Shown here in pieces: positions 20,456 to 28,652 of a DNA stretch of 28,652 bases. This DNA comes from Sphaeroforma arctica JP610 (Eukaryota; Opisthokonta; Ichthyosporea; Ichthyophonida): assembly GCF_001186125.1 (NCBI RefSeq), contig NW_014040129.1, positions 28,819-57,470 on the forward strand, written 5' to 3'. The notes beneath the pieces are model-generated. The model was not told the origin of the DNA. It did no database searches and saw only the letters and a program-made list of their open reading frames with translations. Position numbers and translations under genes: made by a program. The number at the start of each line of letters is the position of its first letter. Position 1 is the first letter of the stretch.

Positions 20456-23400
20456 ATGAGTGAAGACGCGTACCAATATATATTAGAGTTGGAACTGTTC
20501 AAGGTTCCATCTGAGCCCTATTCGCCTCTGATACCGTATGGAATGCACGTCAAACGAGTCAAGGGCTCCGGACTTTTCGTTATCGGCTTAATTAATGATT
20601 CGTTAGCAGAGCGTGCAGGCTTGCGATTCGGGGACGTCATAATGAAAATTGAAGATGCAGGTAGGTGTGAAATGAAAGTATGTTCTTTATGTTATGGCTG
20701 TGTACTTTAAAATTATGTGCATTTGGTCCAAGTGTGTTATGGTTTTCATCAGCACACTTTACTTCAGCTGCACATTTGAGATTTCGTGACGTGCTTTATA
20801 CAAAATAACTTTTCCTTATCTACAATCTTGCGTTATCTCAACTAATTTATTCGTCCACATATGTCGGTCTTACATAGTCTTATATTCGGAGCAGTGTACT
20901 GTATACTAGTAAACAGAGATATCATACATTTGTACTCTTTTAAATCATTTTGATCGGTTAGGGTCAATCAATCGATAGCTCGCAAAAATGCAAATAAGTG
21001 TAAGTTGCGTTCACTCCGCATTATCTCGGCGCAGTCTACCGTACAATCAAAGTGGTTTTGATTTAGTAGGTGCTTGCATCACTACAGTGATTAACAAACG
21101 TTGAAACTCAGTCTGATTACATTATTCAATATTTAAATGTTAAAAGTCGGTCTACTAACATTATCCGATATTCACGCTTACAATCTCTATCACAGACACC
21201 AAGGTTGAGAACATACCCACAGCTAAGGCCATTACACTACTAAACGAGGGCGATTCGATTAACATCACTGTTCGCAAGCAGCCCAGCTACTTGCTGCAGA
21301 GATCATCGCCTCACACCTACTGGGGATTTTCTCATAGTAAAAACATCATTAAAGCAGACATGTTCACCAGGTAAGTATCTCTTTGATCCGCGATGTGATC
21401 AGCTACAATACACCTGATATTTATTTTTCGCACATAGCTTCTAATAATAGACAATTTTACTAAAAGCTAATTCTAACCCAGCAGAGGCTCTCCGGCAGAA
21501 CTAGCTGGACTACCACGGAATCAGGCAATTATATCAATCAATGGCATCTCATCGATTTGCTTAGATCATGCTCAGGTCCATGATACACTGAGATCATGCG
21601 ACAACCAACTGGCAGTACGAGTCATGTATGTTTTTAATGACGCTGTCGTCTGAGCTTCGGAGTTTTATTGATTACCGCGCATAAATCAGTGAAGTCGGTA
21701 TGTTGATCTTGATCTTGATGTTCACCGTGCACTTTCGCTGCATCACCAGGGATGCGTCACTGTACACCGAATTTTTGAAATGCAACGGCCTCACACAAGA
21801 ATCATCCCATGAGAGCTTTGCCAAGGTCTTTCAGCCAGATTTGCTTGATAAACAGGAAGATGCGAAACTGCTCAGTGATGTAAGTCGGCAATTACAAATG
21901 ACGAGACTGAGTATTGATTTATGGTGTGATCGCAGCTTCTTTTGACATGTACATTGATGCACATCGATGGTCCTCACCGCGTAGTTCTCTTTCTTATTAC
22001 AGCCCGGAAAGCCTATACATGATATTGGGTTCAGCATCTATAACCAAGGTTTTGACGTCTGCCATCGAGACTGTATCACAGGTATGTAGGGTCGAAGCAG
22101 ACATAAAACTAGTTTGTATTTCTTGTTTTTCTGGGGGGGGGGTTTTTCCGTACATTATATCATTACCATTCATACATTCATCTATGCGTAGGCGAAAAAG
22201 GTGATGGCGAGAAAGTAAAGGTCTGGATATCTAGGTACAATGAAGAACAATCGACAGGTTCGCTGCACAGCAATTCGTTCCACCTTTCATCGTTGTTTAA
22301 GAGGCGCAAAAAGAAGAATGACATAGAGGAGAAGAAATCGAAAGGTATAGGTATTTTGGGGTTGATATAGGGTAGTTTTTATCTCGTACGATCGTCCGTT
22401 ACTGTAATCGTTCGTGTTGTTATATAGCTTTATATGATGGCACATGTACCCAGCGATTTAACATTAAGTGTAAATATGTTCAAAATGCTAACGCCTTCAT
22501 TTTTGCTATCGATCACAGGTGCGCGTGCAAGTGAACTGCTTGGCGCCCTTGGGCTGCGTCATTCTCCGCCTTTGACAGACTCAGTGGTAGCAAGTGATAC
22601 TTCGGCTACTGACACAGAATACATCACCACAGATACACCGAACAACCCAGATGATAATGTTTTGAACCTACTGGGAGACAGCCAAATCCTTTTGAATGCA
22701 TTGCAAGCGTCAGAAAGCCCTGCAAGATTGCGCATGTCCAATGACTTATTCACAGACGATGCTTTGGGCAATCCTGGGCGCGAAAGGGGCATGCGGCCCA
22801 ATCAACGAGACAATAAAACATCACCAATTGACGAGGAGGGCAATTGGCAAGCGCCTCACTATACATTGGTATCAGATAATCCGATGGAGTCTGCCGGCGC
22901 ATCAATACACAACCTACATCCAGCATCGCAACCAGGCACGCGTAAGGTAATGAAAAAGCGAGAACATCGTGTGGATGGTCAAGGGATTTCCCCATCTCAC
23001 GTTAAGACCAGCAAGCGGACACAAGCATACACTGCACGACGCCGGATATCATCGCCCGCGCTCTTCCACGAACAGACCCGAAGGCACGAATTGCACAATA
23101 ATGGAGATAAGAGCTCAAGTACGCTTGCCGCCCGAAAATCACAGGGGGGTACGAGACAATCTAGGCCAAAATCAGCCTATGTCGATAGAAATATGCAGGA
23201 ATGGGCGGCCTTAGCTCCTAGATCGATTTCAACTGAAAGCCTGGTACTTAGTCCGACCGAGCCAGCAAAGTATTATCATGTCAAACATCGGGTCTCCAAC
23301 GTAAGGCAGCGAAACTCACAAGAAGGTAACGGCCGACCCGAGCACAAGCTTACGCATAGATATCCGAATCATCAAAACAGTGCACATCTTGAAAACCGAC

Positions 23401-24533
23401 GAGAAGAGTTGAACTCGGGAGCTAACAGAGACCCTCCAAGTTCACCATGCTTTGCAAAAAGTGGTCTAAATAGTGACAGATCTTCACGTGCGAAACAACC
23501 TTCGACACCGCGGAGAATATATATCGCGCCGCCGCCGAGTGTGAAATCAGGCGACGTTGCTATGGTTCCTAAGAGCAGTCAAAACGGTTGTTCACCCCCA
23601 GTGCCCATGCCAAGCGGCACGCCTAAACCCCGCGTCAGACAGACTGAGGATAGAAGATACGTAGCAATGAGTACAAGACCGAGACCTCGGTCCTTCCATA
23701 TACCCAACAACGTTGAGGCCGCGTACTTTGCAGTCGGTTTAGGACCACACGATTCAAAACCCCCCAATTCGATAAGTGTCACTAGATCCCCAGATCAAAT
23801 AATCGAGCAAATGACAAAGATGCGACAAGTTCCCCAAGAACCACCTACTACTTCTATCAAACCACGTGCTCCAAGTGTCATTAGATCCCCAGATCAAATA
23901 ATCGAGCAAATAACAAAGATGCGACAGATTCCTCAAGAAGCACCTACTACTTCTATCAAATCACGTACTCGTGCTAGCGCACAATTGGTTGAACGACACA
24001 CATCGCCTATGAATTACGCTTCAGACTTGCACTCGGATTCGTTTCAAAGCGCGCCTGTGGTAGTCCACCCACATACCAGGCCTCGCAGTCTCAAGGTGAG
24101 TGTTTCGCAGGCTAACACTCCCAAATCGTCCCCACGTGGCCCGCAAAGTGACAGTATTGTAGCAAGCCCAAGACCTATTTGCACGCTACCGACACAGCGC
24201 AACAGCTACACTTCTGGAGAAGCTTTACTGAGTGGATATCGGGCACAGAGTCCTTTGGAGAGAAGCAGGTCAATCCCAGCAAGGCCAAGGCCTAACAAAA
24301 CAAGCGCTCCCGAGCCGAAGTCTAAACGGGAGTTTTGTCTGGGCAACTCTATTAAGATCAACGACTCAATTCTGCGACAGTGGAGCGCGGAGAGCACGTT
24401 AGGAAGTACTTTGACCCCCAATCGAAACGCTAAATGCGCGGACGTGAAAGCCCCGCCAGTTATACAGATTGTACCGATACGGGCAAGATCACCCCTGCCC
24501 TCTCGCATTCGCCGTGCAAGCTACGTATCATAG
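20456..24533 (+). CDS. Multi-PDZ scaffold protein with long disordered tail
   Basis: Exons: 20456-20660, 21196-21370, 21482-21625, 21750-21879, 22003-22081, 22192-22344, 22519-24533. All phases agree, giving about 966 residues and a TAG stop. The ATG at 20456 opens the only frame that reaches PDZ1. PDZ1 (about 20528-21278) shows LINDSLAERAGLRFGDVIMK. PDZ2 (about 21312-21625) shows WGF, RGSPAELAGL and QAIISING. A short GFSIYNQG element in exon 5 may be a reduced third PDZ. The last exon encodes ~670 residues rich in Ser, Pro, Arg and Asn, low in hydrophobicity, with RPRP motifs and a 33-residue duplication. PDZ domains bind C-terminal peptides of membrane proteins at the cell cortex, so a scaffold role is likely. 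No enzymatic domain is visible, and I cannot match it to a named scaffold. Confidence 0.88.
20528..21278 (+). other. PDZ domain 1
   Basis: Encoded across exons 1 and 2. A carboxylate-binding-loop-like PYGM, the strand GLFVIGLI, the helix motif SLAERAGL, GDVIMKIED, and the second helix with TAKAITLL ending INITVRK follow the PDZ order. Confidence 0.85.
21312..21625 (+). other. PDZ domain 2
   Basis: Encoded across exons 2 and 3. YWGF replaces the usual GLGF loop. RGSPAELAGL, AIISINGIS, a DHAQVHDTLR helix and LAVRVM complete the fold. Confidence 0.85.
23775..23972 (+). repeat. 99-bp in-frame tandem duplication in gene 2
   Basis: Two 33-codon units, beginning SVTRSPDQIIEQ at 23775 and SVIRSPDQIIEQ at 23874, differ at only a few residues. 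Each holds a predicted short helix (DQIIEQxTKMRQ) followed by a Pro/Thr-rich linker. Confidence 0.95.
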
Positions 24534-24611
24534 CTTATACGTTTATGTTGGAACTATGTACAATACATGTTTTGCTTCCGTAGTCTCAGTAGAGACACAC
24601 GAAAGTATTTA

Positions 24612-24677
24612 AATAAATACACTACTACTAGAGAGCAAGCTTTTTGAAAGATCTACTATAAAATATTTAGAAATAAA
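24612..24677 (+). terminator. Polyadenylation signals of gene 2
   Basis: AATAAA occurs at 24612-24617 and 24672-24677, which is 80-140 bases after the stop codon at 24531-24533. Confidence 0.65.
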
Positions 24678-24734
24678 GCAGAAACAAGAACATATTTACA
24701 TACATACAAGTGTATGTACTACTGCAGACTGTAT

Positions 24735-24820
24735 CCAAATAAGGAAATAGTAAAAGGGCGGGCAATATACTGTTTCGCTATGATTTAAACGGCTAGTATA
24801 GCTGCTGTCCTTTTATATAA
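24735..24820 (+). promoter_or_regulatory. Candidate DMC1 promoter: CArG box, GC box and TATA element
   Basis: The 435-base space between gene 2 and DMC1 holds CCAAATAAGG (24735-24744), a perfect CC[AT]6GG MADS/SRF box. It also holds GGGCGGG near 24756 and TATATAA at 24814-24820, about 150 bases before the ATG. The order is sensible for a promoter, but each element is short enough to occur by chance. Confidence 0.35.
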
Positions 24821-24968
24821 ATACAAATATCGTTTTTAGGAAGAAGGTAAGCGTCAATATCAGGTGTTGCTGATATATAGTGCGGCAACTAGCTCATACA
24901 CGACACACCGTTGCTGGCAAGCATTAGCAACCGAAAGTGTTCTTTGAGCGTTCAATAGCAACATCACA

Positions 24969-27937
24969 ATGATGGAAGATCAAGCTGTATGTCCAGACGT
25001 GGAGGACGCCCTCATCGAACAGGTAGTCTTGGCGCAAGGCACTGGCATGCGTTTCAATAGAGCCACACGATAGTCGAAATAAACTCAATCTTGTGTACCT
25101 TGAATTACACTGTTATAGTGGTTTAATTTAAAACCTGCTTAATATTCATTTTCAATCTGCCTGATATCCATTCAGGAGTGCTTCCACGACGATATCGATG
25201 CCATCCAGGAGCATGGCATCAACGCCGCCGACATCCAAAAGCTGAAGTCCAGCGGAATCGCAACGGTGAAGGTATCCTCAAATACAATAGAAGTTTCATC
25301 GCAGATTAAGTTAAGCTGTTGGTCTCTCCTTTACTCTTTATCATGGTGTAGCCAATTGATTTGTAGTGCACCAGATTTCTCCTCGGAGACGTGGCTCAGG
25401 CGACAATAAAGGATATGCTTCGAAAACGAACTTTCCCCGTTTCATCCAGTCCTCATCCAAAGCAGTCAGCTATAAACACGCAATAACGGTTAAACTATGA
25501 TTTACATGAGACAGGGTCTCCAGATGCAAACCAAGAAGACATTGATTCAAATCAAAGGGCTTTCGGAGGCGAAAATTGAAAAGATTCGCGAGGCCGCTAA
25601 GAAAATATCCGTATGCTTTCGTGGATGGATACTCGATTGTGGATACCTTAGCATACAAAGCAACCGCTACAACATATTGGAGTGCAGTCCTCATTCTACG
25701 GAACATATAGTCGGTTTAAACTTTCCTGTTACGGTGCAAGCAGGCAGGGTGTGATTTCGCACAGAATCATGGCATAAATGCACGAATGCGTCTGCTTAAC
25801 CTAATCGAGTTTACATTATCGGTGTATGAGGACACGAGAGAAGTTTCCTGACTCTTTTACTGTTGCTTATGCGTACTTTAAGCCCTACATTGACGAATCG
25901 CTGAATTAGACGATGATAATCGGTGACCTGCTTGTACTTCTGAATTCCTAAAGAGCCTGTTCTTCTTTATGGCCGTGACTAACCAATAGAAAACTGGTTT
26001 CATGACTGCTGCCGATCTGCGAATAAAGCGGGAGTCTGTTGTCCGGTGCAGCACGGGGTCTTCCGATGTAGACGCATTGTTGGGTGGTATGGGGGTGGCC
26101 GCTGTCATTCAAGTACCAATGCTTGCGTGCATGTGGCTCAATATCTGGTGAACATATAACTGAAATGAGGCATACGTTTTACAATTGGCTATTTTGACCA
26201 AACATATGTCGTGTACGATGTATGTTTTGAATTTGGAACTCTGTATGCGATCAGCTCTTTACTGCACGCACGCAAGTCCGCCTCGTACCGTTCTACTTCA
26301 CAAACCATCCGAGGCTCGTGATTAATATCGCAATATCAACTTCAACATCACCGATTGTCATATTGCATTGGTTAATTGCTTGTTATTGTACACATTTGCG
26401 GCAGGCGGTATACCATCGCAGCAGATCACGGAGGTCTTCGGCGAATTCCGAACAGGCAAATCTCAGCTGTGCCATACCATGTGTGTCACCGCTCAACTAC
26501 CTACTAGCCTGGGTGGTATGGAAGGCAAGGTCGCTTACATCGACACTGAGGGTAAATCAGGATTATCATGTCGATCTCGTTGCGCATATTAAATTACAAT
26601 GTTGGTGTTGTGTTCGAGTGTATTTTCACACCACTTTATACCTCCATCAATCACAAAACCTATTGGTATATCGATGGCCAACCGATATAGCCCCGTGCCC
26701 ACCCTAGCAATCTAACAGAGTAAAAGTATGCTTCCAAATGTGAATCTTATCGACGGTTTGCATCACTAGGTACATTTCGTCCTGAGCGCCTAATGCCCAT
26801 TGCGGACCGCTTCGGCGTGGATCGAGATGCAGTCCTCGACAACATCATGTACGCACGCGCATATACAAGCGAGCATCAGATGGAACTTTTGACCATATGT
26901 GCCGCAAAGTTTGCGGAGGAAAGAGGGACCTTTAAGCTGCTTATAGTTGACTCGATCATCGCCTTATTCCGTGTGGACTTCTCCGGAAGGTATGCACCTA
27001 AGAGATCCGCTGCCCTGCCTAGAGAATCAAGACACAACCTTTTTAAAATTGTGTGTTGGTCTCCATGCGCACGAGTTGAATACATTTGCTAGCGCTCAAG
27101 CGCATTTGAGCATTTGGTAATCAAATAATATTCCATCGCAAACGATCGTGTGCGTGCACTACCCCCATTATTATAGAGGAGAACTTGCCGATCGCCAACA
27201 GAAGTTAGCGCACATGTTGTCTTGCCTTGTGAAATTAGCTGAGGAGTTCAACGTTGCTGTGTTCATCACAAATCAGATGACAGCCGATCCAGGAGCCAAT
27301 GTCACGTTCGTGGCTGATCCTAAAAAACGTGAGTGCAAGTTATTCAAGCATGCTGGTTTTGCATTGAACAAATTATAGCCTAAATACACCAGATATTGTG
27401 CTTTCCGCCATCAAGGTCTCGTATTGGCTGTTATTTTTGATCTAACAGCATATCCGCTTTACTTCATATCAGCCGTTGGGGGGCACATACTTGCGCACAG
27501 CTCGACATTGCGCTTGAGGTAAGTACGTATACAGCACTCGATTTGATGGGCGCCACAACTGCTCGATTATGCTTTAGTCGTAGCAATAATGCGAGGCATA
27601 AACTACGATCTTTTCTACTAACAACTCACGACTCCATACCTAATCTTCTAAATGATCGCCTCTGTCGACTCTCGCATATCGGATTCTCTACATCAGCTTG
27701 AGAAAGGGTAAGAAAGCTCACAATCGACGTCTTTAATTTAGTTCCTTCAGCTGCGGTGCTTTAAGGCATATGCTTGCTGAATTCTCGTGGTAAGCAAAAG
27801 TGCTGAGGCACAGTTTCGCACTTATATCAGGTCGCGGAGACCAACGTATTTGCAAGATCTATGATTCACCAGACATGCCAGAAAGCGAAGCGGTGTACCA
27901 AATTACGAACGGTGGAATCGACAACCCTACCTCTTAG
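24969..27937 (+). CDS. DMC1: Meiotic recombinase DMC1, complete
   Basis: Ten exons: 24969-25022, 25176-25271, 25515-25610, 25990-26086, 26405-26551, 26770-26989, 27177-27328, 27473-27518, 27697-27707, 27831-27937. Phases agree and give 341 residues with a TAG stop, matching the ~340 of animal and plant DMC1. Exons 2 and 3 encode the helix-hairpin-helix N-domain ([37 protein letters not shown]). The RecA core has Walker A GEFRTGKS (26440-26463), Walker B LLIVDS (26937-26954), [32 protein letters not shown] and [39 protein letters not shown] and [12 protein letters not shown] favour DMC1 over RAD51. It coats single-stranded DNA at meiotic breaks and drives strand exchange between homologues in the nucleus. 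No core motif is missing and no break is seen. The start is one of two tandem ATGs. Confidence 0.97.
27697..27707 (+). other. 11-nt microexon of DMC1
   Basis: The sequence CTTGAGAAAGG lies between AG (27695-27696) and GTAAGA (27708). Joined in phase it completes the conserved S-L-R-K-G. Without it the preceding and following exons do not join in frame. Confidence 0.85.
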
Positions 27938-28063
27938 GTGAGCCGCGACGCAAGTATTGCTAGAAGAATAAGTGTGTTGAAACACAGACGGACAACTACA
28001 TATCAGAAATGTGGTACCGGTGGGTATGAACAGGGAGAGCTTGCAAGTTTGAACCGTTTGATT

Positions 28064-28399
28064 TTAATGAGTGTTGAATATCTGATGTCGACGGGAGGAA
28101 GACAAGCTTAGTAGCGTATTAACCCTCCTGTAATATGCTTCGGTATATCCCCACAGACGATCAAGATGAAGCGCGCCCAAAAGCTCAGTACCAAGGATTG
28201 CAGCTGCAATTATGACTGCAATATGCGGAGATCCGCGAAGAACCATATAGGCTGCAGATATAAAGTACAAAATAGACTTTTGTTTGGAAGCACGCAGAAT
28301 ATTGGTGGAAGAGACACATCGCGCACCAAACGACTGGACATCACCTTCAATCGCCCTTTTGATTAAATATAAATAGGCCGCGGCTAAATCCACGTTCAT
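28064..28399 (-). CDS. Doubtful hypothetical ORF, hydrophobic, convergent with DMC1
   Basis: A reverse frame of 111 codons opens at an ATG at 28399 and ends with TAA at 28064. The product begins MNVDLAAAYLYLIKRAIEGD and has a hydrophobic stretch (HIAVIIAAAILGTELLGAL) that could cross a membrane once. The frame stays open a further ~54 bases upstream without another ATG, so it could be part of an exon whose 5' partner lies beyond the window. I recognise no family. A chance ORF is a real alternative. Confidence 0.25.
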   Translation of the reverse strand: MNVDLAAAYLYLIKRAIEGDVQSFGARCVSSTNILRASKQKSILYFISAAYMVLRGSPHIAVIIAAAILGTELLGALHLDRLWGYTEAYYRRVNTLLSLSSSRRHQIFNTH

Positions 28400-28569
28400 C
28401 CCCTTGCTGTAGAATCCTATTTCACGATGTAACAAAACGCAGTACAATGGCAACTCTTCTATACTTGCAGCGATATATACTTACTGATATATATTGATCC
28501 ACAAGCTCCCACGAGTATGTCGAGATGCACAAAGGTATTCTTTTCTGCAGCATGACATGAATGTACATG

Positions 28570-28650
<81 letters not shown>
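28570..28650. repeat. (AT)n(GT)n microsatellite at the window end
   Basis: An AT run of about 18 bases leads into roughly 62 bases of pure GT, followed by an N at 28651. The sequence was probably cut short here by an assembly gap. Confidence 0.95.
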
Positions 28651-28652
28651 NT

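Larger units (their letters stand above)
27938..28652. other. Downstream region of DMC1 to the window end
   Basis: No canonical AATAAA is close to the DMC1 stop; AAGAATAAG at about 27963 is the nearest variant. A doubtful reverse ORF (28064-28399) and a terminal microsatellite fill the rest. Confidence 0.5.

Noticed and set aside
22559-24508. Several reverse-strand ORFs inside the last exon of gene 2
   Set aside because: They overlap a clear 2-kb coding exon and are antisense shadows.
24969-27937. RAD51 instead of DMC1
   Set aside because: The [19 protein letters not shown] and GINAADI signatures and the overall length fit DMC1 better.
28166-28366. Plus-strand ORF beginning MKRAQKLSTKDC
   Set aside because: It is shorter than the overlapping reverse frame and has no downstream splice context; neither strand is convincing.
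1-28652. tRNA, rRNA, CRISPR array or complete transposon
   Set aside because: No T-loop-like block with a matching A-box, no rRNA cores, no regularly spaced palindromic repeats and no transposase or reverse-transcriptase motifs were seen. The tandem arrays found are ordinary satellites without spacers.

Overview
This is eukaryotic nuclear DNA: coding sequence is cut into many short exons by GT-AG introns, there are many intronic mini- and microsatellites, and AATAAA signals follow genes. The standard genetic code fits, and the three clear genes all end in TAG. Dense introns with a frequent GTATGT donor, an animal/plant-type meiotic recombinase and a PDZ scaffold suggest a unicellular or early-branching eukaryote, perhaps an ichthyosporean-like opisthokont. 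The lineage is an inference; I cannot confirm it here.

Layout. Positions 1-1126 are upstream DNA of gene 1 with repeats, and its first exon is not resolved. Positions ~1127-15328 (+) hold gene 1, at least 23 exons encoding about 1,880 residues of a single-pass membrane protein. Its ectodomain carries six tandem Cna-B / SdrD-B / carboxypeptidase-regulatory-like beta-sandwich repeats, then a polybasic furin-like site, an acidic and Ser/Thr/Val/Ala-rich stalk, one transmembrane helix and a ~465-residue cytoplasmic tail ending in -PTSL. Positions 15329-20455 are gene-poor and mostly AT-rich, with one unrecognised 234-codon reverse-strand ORF (17678-18382), a GC-rich coding-like island (about 15836-16280) and short tandem repeats. 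Positions 20456-24533 (+) hold gene 2, 7 exons and about 966 residues: an N-terminal pair of PDZ domains, a possible third PDZ-like piece, and a ~670-residue disordered Ser/Pro/Arg-rich tail with a 33-residue internal duplication. Positions 24969-27937 (+) hold gene 3, a complete DMC1 meiotic recombinase of 10 exons and 341 residues, including an 11-nt microexon. The right end has a doubtful reverse ORF and a long (GT)n tract that runs into an N.

How the genes may relate. DMC1 is unrelated in function to its neighbours. The two upstream genes could form a pair: the receptor-like protein ends in a class-I PDZ ligand (T-S-L), the next clear gene on that strand encodes a PDZ scaffold, and both carry ARPRP-type proline/arginine motifs. 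That link is an inference from motifs and proximity only. The least ordinary item is gene 1: a bacterial-adhesin-like repeat ectodomain on a eukaryotic receptor-like frame.
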